A stretch of DNA of 64,000 nt from NCBI GenBank assembly GCA_031253835.1, contig JAIRVP010000078.1, forward strand, positions 1-64,000, in the 5' to 3' direction. This stretch comes from Burkholderia sp. (GTDB lineage Bacteria > Pseudomonadota > Gammaproteobacteria > Burkholderiales > Burkholderiaceae). The first letter of the stretch is position 1. Every line of letters begins with the position of its first letter. The position numbers and the translations under genes were made by a program. Positions 24,251 to 33,400 of this stretch are shown piece by piece. Under the pieces are notes generated by a model that saw nothing but the letters and a program-made list of their open reading frames with translations, had not been told where the DNA came from and ran no database searches.

Positions 24251-25626
24251 ACGCACCGCTCGACGATCCGCAGCCGTTCGGCGGCGACGACGACGGCGCG
24301 CCGTTCGATCGCGGCCGCCTCGTCGGCGAACTCGACGCGGGGCTCGCGTTCTTCTCGCCGGTGTCGGTGCAGGGGCGCGTCAATCACGCGGTCGGGCAGA
24401 TCCTGAACGCGACGGGCATCCGTGCGCGGCTCGGCGAGATCTGCGAGCTGCGCACGCCGAACCAGCCGACGCTGCTCGCGGAGGTGGTCGGCTTCTCGCG
24501 GCAGACGACGTTGCTCACGCCGCTCGGCGACGTGGCCGGGCTGTCGCCGGAAACGACGGTCGTGCCGTCCGGGCGCGAGCATGTGTTCCCGGTGGGCGAA
24601 GGGCTATTCGGCCGCGTGCTCGACGGGCTCGGCCGGCCGCTCGACGATCGCGGGCCCGTGACGGGCGCCGCGTGGGTGTCGACCCAGCAGGATCCGCCGA
24701 ATCCGCTCGCGCGCAAGATGATCGACACGCCGTTTCCGACCGGCGTGCGCGTGATCGACGGCCTGATGACGCTCGGCATCGGGCAGCGCGTCGGCATCTT
24801 CGCGCCGTCCGGCGTCGGCAAGAGCACGCTGCTCGGGATGATCGCGCGCGGTGCGCAGGCCGACGTGATCGTGATTGCACTGGTCGGCGAACGCGGCCGC
24901 GAGGTGCGCGAATTCATCGAGCACAGCCTGTCGCCGGAGGTGCGTGCGCGCTCGATCGTCGTCGTGTCGACATCCGATCGCCCCGCGATGGAGCGCGTGA
25001 AATCCGCGCTGGTCGCCACCGCGATCGCCGAGCATTTCCGCGATGCGGGCAAGCGCGTGCTGCTGCTGGTCGATTCGCTGACGCGCTTTGCCCGCGCGCA
25101 ACGCGAGGTCGGCCTCGCGAGCGGCGAGCCGCCGACGCGGCGCAGCTTCCCGCCGTCGACGTTCGCGGTGCTGCCGCGCCTGCTCGAACGCGCGGGGCAG
25201 GGTGCGCGCGGGTCGATCACCGCGCTCTACACGGTGCTCGTCGAAGGCGACGAGGAGTCGGATCCGATCGCCGAGGAAGTGCGCTCGATCCTCGACGGCC
25301 ATATCGTGCTGTCGCGCAAGATCGCGCTCGCGAACCGCTATCCGGCGATCGACGTGCTCGCGAGCCTGTCGCGCGTGATGCCGCTCGTCGCGAGCCGCGC
25401 GCACCAGCATGCGGCCGCGCGCGTGCGCGAGCTGATCGCGAAGTACCAGGAGATCGAGCTGCTCGTGCAGATCGGCGAGTATCGCGAGGGCAGCGACCGG
25501 CTCGGCGATCTCGCACTGCGTGCGCGCGACGCGATCGGCGCGTTCTGCGCGCAGGCATCGAGCGAGGACGTGCGTTTCGACGCGCAGCTCGCGAAGCTGA
25601 CGAAGCTGGCGAACGATCATGTCTGA
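24247..25626 (+). CDS. sctN: T3SS ATPase SctN (YscN/HrcN family)
   Basis: A 459-residue hexameric ATPase that unfolds substrates and strips chaperones. It shows the family motifs in order: GLFGRVLDGLGRPLDDRGPV, the PLARKMIDTPFPTGVRVIDG segment, Walker A APSGVGKST, GERGREVREF, Walker B VLLLVDSLTRFARAQREVGL and GSITALYTVLVEGDEESDPI with ADEVRSILDGH-type switch (EEVRSILDGHIVLSRKIA). Length is normal. Stop overlaps sctO by 8 nt. Confidence 0.97.
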   Translation: MNAPLDDPQPFGGDDDGAPFDRGRLVGELDAGLAFFSPVSVQGRVNHAVGQILNATGIRARLGEICELRTPNQPTLLAEVVGFSRQTTLLTPLGDVAGLSPETTVVPSGREHVFPVGEGLFGRVLDGLGRPLDDRGPVTGAAWVSTQQDPPNPLARKMIDTPFPTGVRVIDGLMTLGIGQRVGIFAPSGVGKSTLLGMIARGAQADVIVIALVGERGREVREFIEHSLSPEVRARSIVVVSTSDRPAMERVKSALVATAIAEHFRDAGKRVLLLVDSLTRFARAQREVGLASGEPPTRRSFPPSTFAVLPRLLERAGQGARGSITALYTVLVEGDEESDPIAEEVRSILDGHIVLSRKIALANRYPAIDVLASLSRVMPLVASRAHQHAAARVRELIAKYQEIELLVQIGEYREGSDRLGDLALRARDAIGAFCAQASSEDVRFDAQLAKLTKLANDHV

Positions 25627-26272
25627 AGCCGACGACCGCCTCGTGCTCGCGACGCTCGCGCGCCTGAAGCGCGTGCGCGAGATGCGCAGCCAGATCGCCC
25701 GCGTCGCGGCCGCGCGCCAGCAGGGCATCGCCGCGCAGAGCCGTCGCGCGCTCGATGCCGCGCACGCGCAGCTCGCGCAGCAGGTGGCCGCGAAGGCCGC
25801 GATCCAGACGCGGCTCGCCGACGATCTGCGCGAGGCGCGTGCGCTGCAGGACGCCGCGGCCGACACGCGTACGTTCGATCGCCACATCGGCACCGCGAAC
25901 GCATCGGTGCACGAGGCTGCGCACGTGCATCGCGGCCACGAGGCGACGCTGGCCGACCTGCAGCGCGCCGCGCGCAAGGCGAAGGCTGCCGAGGACAAGC
26001 TCGAGAAGGCCGGCGAGAAGGCGCTGCATGCGCGTGCCGCGCGCGTCGAGCGCGATGCCGACGAAGTCGCGGACGGCTACGCGGTGCGGCGTTTCTCGAC
26101 GGCCGGCGCGTGGGCGGCCGGCGCGGGCGACGCGGCCGCCCATGCCGTCGCGCAGCCGGAAGCGGCCGCCGCGTTCGATGCGGAGATGACCGACGCGGAT
26201 GACGAGTCGGCCGCCGCATCCATGCCGGCCGACGATACCGCTCCGCCCGCCGTCGCGGAGCGCCGATGCTAG
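25619..26272 (+). CDS. sctO: T3SS stalk protein SctO (YscO/HrpB7-like)
   Basis: A 217-residue, strongly charged, Ala/Arg-rich coiled-coil protein (LARLKRVREMRSQIARVAAA, then further heptads to about residue 145) with a disordered Ala/Asp-rich tail. This is the form and position of SctO, the FliJ-like stalk inserted in the ATPase ring. It lies between sctN and sctT with overlaps of 8 and 7 nt. SctO proteins share little sequence, so the name rests on coiled-coil character and order. A fused ruler function in the tail cannot be excluded. Confidence 0.75.
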   Translation: MSEADDRLVLATLARLKRVREMRSQIARVAAARQQGIAAQSRRALDAAHAQLAQQVAAKAAIQTRLADDLREARALQDAAADTRTFDRHIGTANASVHEAAHVHRGHEATLADLQRAARKAKAAEDKLEKAGEKALHARAARVERDADEVADGYAVRRFSTAGAWAAGAGDAAAHAVAQPEAAAAFDAEMTDADDESAAASMPADDTAPPAVAERRC

Positions 26273-27075
26273 ACCAGGCCGCGGGTTTCAACGACGTCGC
26301 GGGCACGCTGCGGCCGCTGCTCTATGTGATGCCGCGCCTGTTGCCGATCATGTTCGTCGTGCCGGTGTTCAACGAGCAGATCATCACGGGCCTCGTGCGC
26401 AACGGGATCGCCGTCGTGATCGCCGCGTTCGTCGCGCCGGCAATCGATTCCGCGCAGGTGGCCGCGCTGCCGTTCCTGATGTGGTGCCTGCTCGTCGCGA
26501 AGGAGGCGGTGGTCGGCATGCTGCTCGCGGGCGCATTCAGCGCGGTGCTGTTCGCGATCCAGGGCGTCGGCTACTTGATCGACTTCCAGACCGGCAGCGG
26601 CAGCGCCGCGTTCTTCGATCCGATGGGCGGGCACGAGGGCGGCCCGACGTCGGGATTCCTGAATTTCGTCGCGATCGCGCTGTTCGTCACGGCGGGCGGC
26701 CTGCAGGTGCTCGTGCAGCTGTTCGCGCAGTCGTACGCGTGGTGGCCGATCGGCTCGCTCGGCCCCGATTTCTCGTCGATGCTGCAGACCTTCATCGTGC
26801 GGCAGACCGACACGATCTTCGAATGGATGGTGAAGCTCGCCGCGCCGGTGACGATCGTGCTGGTGCTCGTCGAGCTCGGCATCGGCCTTGTCGGGCGCGC
26901 GGTGCCGCAGCTGAACATCTTTGTGTTCTCGCAGCCGCTGAAGAGCGCGCTCGCGTTGCTGATGATGATGCTGTTCCTGCCGGTGGTGTATGCGTCGCTG
27001 CATTCGCTGCTGAGCCCCGACAGCGGGCTGATGGCGCTGTTGCGCGCGCTGTTCGCCGCGCACGGCGGCGGCTGA
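26266..27075 (+). CDS. sctT: T3SS export-apparatus protein SctT (YscT/HrcT family)
   Basis: A 269-residue membrane protein with about six hydrophobic helices. RPLLYVMPRLLPIMFVVPVF, the LLVAKEAVVGMLLAGAF segment and GYLIDFQTGSGSAAFFDPMG are family hallmarks, as is NIFVFSQPLKSALALLMM near the C terminus. SctT completes the SctR5S4T1 export core. Confidence 0.95.
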   Translation: MLDQAAGFNDVAGTLRPLLYVMPRLLPIMFVVPVFNEQIITGLVRNGIAVVIAAFVAPAIDSAQVAALPFLMWCLLVAKEAVVGMLLAGAFSAVLFAIQGVGYLIDFQTGSGSAAFFDPMGGHEGGPTSGFLNFVAIALFVTAGGLQVLVQLFAQSYAWWPIGSLGPDFSSMLQTFIVRQTDTIFEWMVKLAAPVTIVLVLVELGIGLVGRAVPQLNIFVFSQPLKSALALLMMMLFLPVVYASLHSLLSPDSGLMALLRALFAAHGGG

Positions 27076-27091
27076 GCGCGCCGGAGCCGAC

Positions 27092-28123
27092 ATGGCCGAA
27101 AAGGACCAGAAGCCGACCGCGAAGCGCCTGCGCGAGGCGCGGGAGAAAGGCGATGTGCCGAAGAGCGCGGAGACGATATCGTCGGCTTTCTTCGTCGGCG
27201 TGTGCGTCGCGCTCGCGGTGGGCATCGGCTCGTTGTTCGCGCGGCTGCAGGCGCTGTTCCGGCTCGTGTTCGACGCGGCCGGCGCGGCCGACCCGTCCGC
27301 GCGGATCGCGGTGCTGATCGACGGCGCCGCGCGCGACTGGGCGACGCTGTCCGCGCAGATTGTCGCGGCCGGACTGCTGGCGGGCCTGCTCGCGGGCTTC
27401 GTGCAGGTGGGCGGCGTGATGGCGTGGAGCCGCCTCGTGCCGCAGCTGTCGCGGCTCAATCCGGCCGAGGGGATGAAGAACCTGTGGTCGCTGCGCAACC
27501 TCGTCAATCTCGCGAAGATGCTGCTGAAGACGGCGCTGCTGGTCGCGACGCTCGGCTGGCTGATCGTCGAGTCGCTCGACCCGGCGGTGCAGTCGGGTTT
27601 CACGCGGCCGGTCTCGATCCTCGCGCTGATCGTGAAGCTGCTGATGCTGCTGTTCGGCTGGGCCGCGCTGATCTACATCGTGATGGCGCTGATCGACATC
27701 GTGCACCAGCGGCACGAGTTCAACCGGAAGATGAAGATGTCGATCGACGAGGTGCGGCGCGAGCACAAGGAGGACGAAGGCGATCCGCATATCGAGGCGA
27801 AGCGCCGGCAGCTCGCGCGCGAAGCGCAGTTCGCGTCGCTGCCGGACCGCATCGGCTATGCATCGGTGGTCGTCTATTCGCCGCGCGTCGCGGTCGCGCT
27901 CTATTACGGCGGGATCGGCACGCTGCCGTGGGTGCTCGCGCGCGGCGAGGGCGACGCGGCCGAGCGGATCGTGCGGCTGGCGCGCGACGAGCTGCGCCCG
28001 ACGCTCGCGAACGTCGGGCTCGCGCAGGCGCTGTACGAGACGACGCCCGAGAACGGCACGATCCAGGCGCAGCATTTCCGCGAGGTCGCGCAGTTGCTGA
28101 AATGGGCGACCGGCGCGGGGTGA
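27092..28123 (+). CDS. sctU: T3SS switch protein SctU (YscU/HrcU family) lacking the NPTH motif
   Basis: A 343-residue protein. The N terminus (EKDQKPTAKRLREAREKGDV) and four membrane helices are typical, and the cytoplasmic part follows (MSIDEVRREHKEDEGDPHIE, AKRRQLAREAQF). Where SctU/FlhB proteins carry the self-cleaving NPTH motif between two beta strands, this protein reads VVVYSPRVAVALYYGG: YSPR replaces NPTH (DNA 27864-27890 region). The asparagine needed for cyclisation is gone, so autocleavage should not occur, and the export-specificity switch must work differently or be absent. It is the last gene of the main operon. Confidence 0.9.
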   Translation: MAEKDQKPTAKRLREAREKGDVPKSAETISSAFFVGVCVALAVGIGSLFARLQALFRLVFDAAGAADPSARIAVLIDGAARDWATLSAQIVAAGLLAGLLAGFVQVGGVMAWSRLVPQLSRLNPAEGMKNLWSLRNLVNLAKMLLKTALLVATLGWLIVESLDPAVQSGFTRPVSILALIVKLLMLLFGWAALIYIVMALIDIVHQRHEFNRKMKMSIDEVRREHKEDEGDPHIEAKRRQLAREAQFASLPDRIGYASVVVYSPRVAVALYYGGIGTLPWVLARGEGDAAERIVRLARDELRPTLANVGLAQALYETTPENGTIQAQHFREVAQLLKWATGAG

Positions 28124-28278
28124 CGCATGTGGCGACGGCCGCGGCGGGCCTTGCTCCATGCCGCCCCTTTTTCCGCTTCGCGCCGCACCGCGGCCATTCG
28201 TCCCGATTCGATATGGCCCCTTGACGTGGCCATCCGCACGGGGTGCTTGACGTCGTTTTTTTTCCGGTTTTCTCCGAC

Positions 28279-28307
28279 ATTCACCGGTGAATTATTGCTG
28301 AATTATT
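28279..28307. promoter_or_regulatory. Palindrome and tandem repeat upstream of the asparagine synthase gene
   Basis: ATTCACCGGTGAAT (28279-28292) is a perfect 14-bp palindrome. It overlaps two direct copies of TGAATTATT (28288-28296 and 28299-28307) spaced 11 nt apart, i.e. one helical turn. The stretch is AT-rich within GC-rich DNA and lies 94-122 nt before the gene; it is probably an operator region. An eight-T run at about 28257-28264 may belong to the end of the sct transcript. Confidence 0.45.
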
Positions 28308-28400
28308 TCTTCGTAATATGGCTCGACCGTCACGCGGGACGGCGGGCCGCGAGGTTGCGCCACGCGTGACGGAACAGGTCAACAGGGGCGGACAAATCAA

Positions 28401-30368
28401 ATGTGCGGAATCGACGGCTTTCTGAATAGCGTCGCCTTCGATGAGGAGACAGCGCGCGGCACGCTCGCGCGAATGACGGCGAGCCTCGCGCATCGCGGGC
28501 CGGACGGGCAGGGGATCTGGGTCGACCCGGAAGCCGGCATCGCGCTCGGCCACCGGCGGCTGGCGATCGTCGACCTGTCGGTACACGGCCGGCAGCCGAT
28601 GGCATCCGCGTGCGGCCGCTACGTCATGGTCTTCAACGGCGAAATCTACAACCATCGCGAACTGCGTGCGGAACTCGAGCGCGCGGGTCGCGCACCGGCG
28701 TGGCGCGGCCACTCCGACAGCGAGGTGCTGATCGCGGCGATCGTCGCGTGGGGTGTCGAGGCAACGTTGCGGCGTGCAACCGGCATGTTCTCGATCGCGC
28801 TGTGGAATCGCGCGTCGCGGGTGCTGACGCTCGCGCGCGACCGGATCGGCGAGAAGCCGCTCTACTACGGCCGGATCGGCGATGCGCTGGTATTCGCGTC
28901 CGAGCTGAAGGCGCTGCGCGGCTATCCGGGCTTCGACGGCACGATCGATCGCGACGCGCTGTGCCTGTACCTGCGCCAGTCGAGCGTGCCGGCGCCTTAC
29001 ACGATCTATCGCGGCATCCACAAGCTGCCGCCCGGCACCTACATCCAGTTCGAGCATGCGCGCGACACGCCGCGCGTGCGGGCGTACTGGACGCTCGAGC
29101 AGGCGATCGAGGCGGGCCGTGCGCAGCCGTTCGAGGGCAGCGCCGACGAGGCCGTCGGCCAGCTCGACGCAATCTTGCGCCAGGCCGTCGCGCGGCAGAT
29201 GGAAGCGGACGTGCCGCTCGGCGCGTTTCTTTCGGGCGGCGTCGATTCGTCGGCGATCGTCGCGCTGATGCAGGCGCAATCGTCGACGCCGGTCGACACG
29301 TTTACGATCGGCTTCCATGAGGCCGGCTACGACGAAGCCGGTTACGCGAAGGCCGTCGCGCGCCACCTCGGCACGCGCCATACCGAACTCTACGTGACGG
29401 CCGACCATGCGCTCGGCGTCGTGCCGAAGCTGCCGTCGATCTACGACGAGCCGTTCTCCGATGCGTCTCAGATCCCGACCTTCCTGGTGTCGGAGCTGAC
29501 GCGCCGGCACGTGAAGGTGAGCCTGTCCGGCGACGGCGGCGACGAGCTGTTCGGCGGCTATACGCGCTATTTCCTGACGCCGCGCCTGTGGCGCAAGCTG
29601 CATCGCGTGCCGGCGGCCGTGCGTGCGCGGATCGCGGCCGCGCTGCATGCGCTGCGGCCCGATCACGCGGACCAGCTCGCGGCCGTCGCGCAGGGCGCAT
29701 GGGGCGGCGTGGAGGCGCGCGAATCGGCGTCGCGCATCGGCGACCGGCTGCACAAGCTCGGCCACGTGATGACGGCCGAGAGCCGCATCGGGCTGTACCG
29801 GCTGCTGATGTCGTCGGTGCATCATCCCGAACGCATCGCGCTGTCGGGGCAGGAGCCGCCGACGCCGCTCGACACGGTGTCGGCGTGGCCCGCGCACCTG
29901 AGCTTCGCCGAGCAGGCGATGGCGATCGATACGCTCACCTACCTGCCGACCGACATCCTCGCGAAAGTCGATCGCGCGGCGATGGCCGTGAGCCTCGAGA
30001 CGCGCATGCCGTTCCTCGACCATCACGTCGTCGAATTCGCATGGCGCGTGCCGGCGGCCGTGCGTTTGCCGGAAGGGCAGTCGAAGGCGCTGCTGCGCCG
30101 GCTGCTCGACCAGTACGTGCCGTCCGCGCTGATCGACCGGCCGAAGCAGGGCTTCTGCGCGCCCGTCGACCACTGGCTGCGCGGCTCGCTGCGCGACTGG
30201 GCCGAGGCGCTGCTGCGGCCGTCGCGGCTGCGCGAAGAGGGCTTCTTCGACGCGACCGCGGTCGAGCGTCTGTGGCGGCAGCACCTGAGCGGCCGGATGA
30301 ACTGGCAGCACCAGTTGTGGACGGTGCTGATGTTCCAGGCGTGGCTGGAGGCGCAGCGCGCGGGGTGA
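28401..30368 (+). CDS. Glutamine-hydrolysing asparagine synthase (AsnB family)
   Basis: A 655-residue class II amidotransferase. Residue Cys2 (MCGIDGF) is the glutaminase nucleophile; SLAHRGPDGQG, VFNGEIYNH and HSDSEVLI complete that domain. The synthase half has the ATP-pyrophosphatase loop LSGGVDSSAIVAL, DGGDELFGGY and the late YLPTDILAKVDRAAMAVSLE with RMPFLDHHVVEFA. It would amidate aspartate or another carboxylate, as many AsnB paralogues do in surface-polysaccharide and peptide pathways. It lies alone between sctU and the giant gene, with its own AT-rich upstream region, so a T3SS-related role is only positional. Confidence 0.9.
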   Translation: MCGIDGFLNSVAFDEETARGTLARMTASLAHRGPDGQGIWVDPEAGIALGHRRLAIVDLSVHGRQPMASACGRYVMVFNGEIYNHRELRAELERAGRAPAWRGHSDSEVLIAAIVAWGVEATLRRATGMFSIALWNRASRVLTLARDRIGEKPLYYGRIGDALVFASELKALRGYPGFDGTIDRDALCLYLRQSSVPAPYTIYRGIHKLPPGTYIQFEHARDTPRVRAYWTLEQAIEAGRAQPFEGSADEAVGQLDAILRQAVARQMEADVPLGAFLSGGVDSSAIVALMQAQSSTPVDTFTIGFHEAGYDEAGYAKAVARHLGTRHTELYVTADHALGVVPKLPSIYDEPFSDASQIPTFLVSELTRRHVKVSLSGDGGDELFGGYTRYFLTPRLWRKLHRVPAAVRARIAAALHALRPDHADQLAAVAQGAWGGVEARESASRIGDRLHKLGHVMTAESRIGLYRLLMSSVHHPERIALSGQEPPTPLDTVSAWPAHLSFAEQAMAIDTLTYLPTDILAKVDRAAMAVSLETRMPFLDHHVVEFAWRVPAAVRLPEGQSKALLRRLLDQYVPSALIDRPKQGFCAPVDHWLRGSLRDWAEALLRPSRLREEGFFDATAVERLWRQHLSGRMNWQHQLWTVLMFQAWLEAQRAG

Positions 30369-30378
30369 CGCGGCGGCC

Positions 30379-30406
30379 GCGGAGGGCCGGCTTTCCGGCC
30401 CTCCGC
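30379..30406. terminator. Bidirectional terminator between asnB-like gene and the giant gene
   Basis: A 12-bp perfect stem (30379-30390 with 30395-30406) with a CTTT loop lies between the two converging genes. Confidence 0.7.
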
Positions 30407-30425
30407 AGTCGGACCCGGCCGGCCG

Positions 30426-33400
30426 TCAGCCGACGTTCAGCGGCGTGCCGATCGCGAGGCGGCCCGGATCGCCCGCGACCGACGGATTGAGCTGCAGGAT
30501 CTCGTTCAGCGCGCGCGCGTCCTGCTCGCCGCGCGTCATCGCCTGCTGGTCGGCACGCGACACCTGCGCGGCGTCGAGCAGCGACTGGCGATGCTGGTCC
30601 GCGATCACCCACAGCGAATCGCCGGCGATGACGATGTACGGCTGCGGCGAATTCGACGGTGCCGGCGGGCTCGACGGCGTGCCTTGCGTCGGTTGCGGCG
30701 TCGTCGTGCTCGTCGTGGGCGACGGCGTGGCGGACGGTGCGGCGCTCGGCGATGCGCTCGGCGACGCACTCGGCGACGTGCCTGGCGCGAGATTCGACTG
30801 CGACGACGAGCCGCCGCCGAAGATCCAGTTGAACAGGCCGCCGATCATCGGCGCGACGCCGATGATGAACTTGTAGCCGAATGCGGCGACCGGAATCATG
30901 ACGACGGCGGTCGGGATCTTCTTGACGAACGGCGTGGCGTTCGGGAAGTGCGTATTGAGCCGGCCGGCGAGCAGTAGCGCGGTCGACGTCGCGGTCGCGA
31001 CCGCGAGATCGTATTCCCCCTGCTTCCATTGCGACGCGGTGGACAGCCCGCCGAGCGCGACCGACGCGAAGTCGCCCGCCGAATCGAACACGCGTACGAC
31101 GCGGCTGCGCTTGTCCGCGTTCACACGCCGCGACACGATCAGGAACGACGCGCCCGCGTACGTGGCGCCGAGCACGCCGCTGGCGACGCCGGTCGTGCCC
31201 AGCGCCAGGCCGAACCAGTCGTGCGCGCCGGCGATCTTGCCGATGCCGCTCGCGAGGGTGGCGACCGATGCGACGGCCGTGCCCGCCCGTCCGGCGATGC
31301 CCAGCAGGCTGCGCGGATTGCCCGCATGAAGCTGCTGCAACGACGTGCCGCCGACGAACCCCTGCATTTGCGTGAGCACGTCGTCGGCGAGCGCGGTGAT
31401 GTTGGCCTTGGCGTCCTCGAAGCTCATCGTCCCGCGCTGGTATTGCCGGACGTATTGCCGGGCCATCGCCTGCGCGTCGCGTACGGCGGCGTCGAGCTGG
31501 AGCGGCCGGTGCGCGCCGTATTCGTGCGTCTGGGAGCCGAATTGCCGCGCGAGCGTCGCCTCGAGATGCGAGAGTGCCGCGACCGCGGCCTTCGGGTCGC
31601 CCGACTGCAGGCTGCGGATGGCGCCCTGGTGCATCACCTGGAACACGCGCCCGAGACGCGACGCGAGCAGGAACGACGACGACATGTTGCTCATGACGGT
31701 CGGGTTGATCCAGTGGAATGCGGCGTCGAGGCCGATCAGGCTCGACGCGCCGAGGACGATCCCGCTCGTGATATTCGTCTTCTTCCGGTCGGACGGTTCT
31801 TTCGACGGCCGGTGCACGCGCAGCGCGTTGAGCTGCGCGGTCGCCTCGTCCATCGTCGCGGTGGCGGGCGCATCGGGCTGGGCGATGGCCTTGCGATTGG
31901 CGCCGATCGGATGGGAGCCGTCGTGTTGCAGCGCCGGCTGGCCGGTGACCTTCTTCCAGTGCAGGCGGCTGTCGGAGGCCGGCTGCGGGGCCAGCCTCGG
32001 CCGCGCGGGCGTGCCGGCGCGATGGCGCTTGAGCCAGTCGCGGCCGATCTCGCGCGCCTTCTTTTCGAGTTTGCCGACGCCGTCGTCGCCGATGCGACGC
32101 CACATGCTCTGGCCGTACTCGTTCGTTGCACGGCGCGCCTGGTTCAGCAGCGTCGACGTGTTGCGCTCGTACAGTTCGTCGCGCAATCCGGCGATCTCGT
32201 CGTCCGTCATGCCTTTCGTTTTCGCGATGCGCTCGACTTCCGTGAACAGGATGCGCTGCTGGTTCGCGAAGTCTTCCGCGCTGACCGGCTCGTAGACACG
32301 CGTCAGTGCATCGCCGCCGTGCAGTCTCGCGAACTTCCCGGCTGCGTTCAGCTTGTAGTCGACGAGTTTCGCCGCCAGCGCGCGCGTCAGGTCCGCATTC
32401 GCGATGAAGTCGTCGCCGTGCGTGCCCCACGACAGGCCGACATGAACCCAGTCGAGCTGTTTCCGGCCGAGGATCTTGTCCAGCAACTGCACGTGACCTT
32501 CGCCGGGCACCGGCTCGAGCACGGCATCGGCACCGTGGAAGGTCAGCATCACGAGCGGCGCCTTCTCGCCTTCGTGCTGCTTCGCCCACGTTTCCAGCGA
32601 TTCGGCGATGCGCCGGATTTCGGCATACCCGTTGTTCGTGCCGGCCATCGCATGACCGTCTTCGCGCGACACGAGCGGTCGCGACGGCGCGGCCTCGAGC
32701 CGCAGCAGGAAGCCGTATTTCGATGCCGCCGTGAGCCACTTGTGCAGGTGCGCGAGGTCATCGAGTTCGAGCGTGTGTTGCGTGCCGTCGGGGTCCGTAC
32801 GCGTGATCGTCGCCGTATCGTCGTCGTAGCGGGCGCCCGTCGGGTCGCCGAACCGCCTGGCGCGCCGGATCAGTCCCGGATCCTGCTTGCCGCCGACCGC
32901 GGCAGCCTGCGAATACGAATCGACCTGGAGCGCGACGGCCGGGAGCAGGCCGCCGTACTGCTCCAGGTACTGCCGCATCGGCTCGGGGTCGTCTCGCAGC
33001 GAGAACGAGCGCGACATCGGGACGAGCCGGTCGCGGATGTCGGGCGGCAGCTCGGCATACGCGTCGATCAGCTTCTTGTCGGCGGTTCGCGCGGCGCCGT
33101 GGTCGATGGCGATCTGCTGCGAACGGCGCACCAGCCAGTTGCGGCCGCCGCCCGGATTGGCGACGATGCCGTGCGGGTGCAGGCTCGAAGCCTCGCGCCA
33201 CATGTCCAGCGTCTTGAAGATCTTCTTCCACTGCGCGGCATCGGCCATGATGGCCCGCGGCTCGTCGCTGAGCGTCAGGCCGTCGCCGTCGTGCTTGCCC
33301 TGGTCGCGCTTGCCCCATTCCTTGAGGCGTTCGAGCGTCGACGCGAAATCGGCGACCTTCGCCTTGCCGTAGCGCGTGACCGATTCGACGATCGTGCTCG

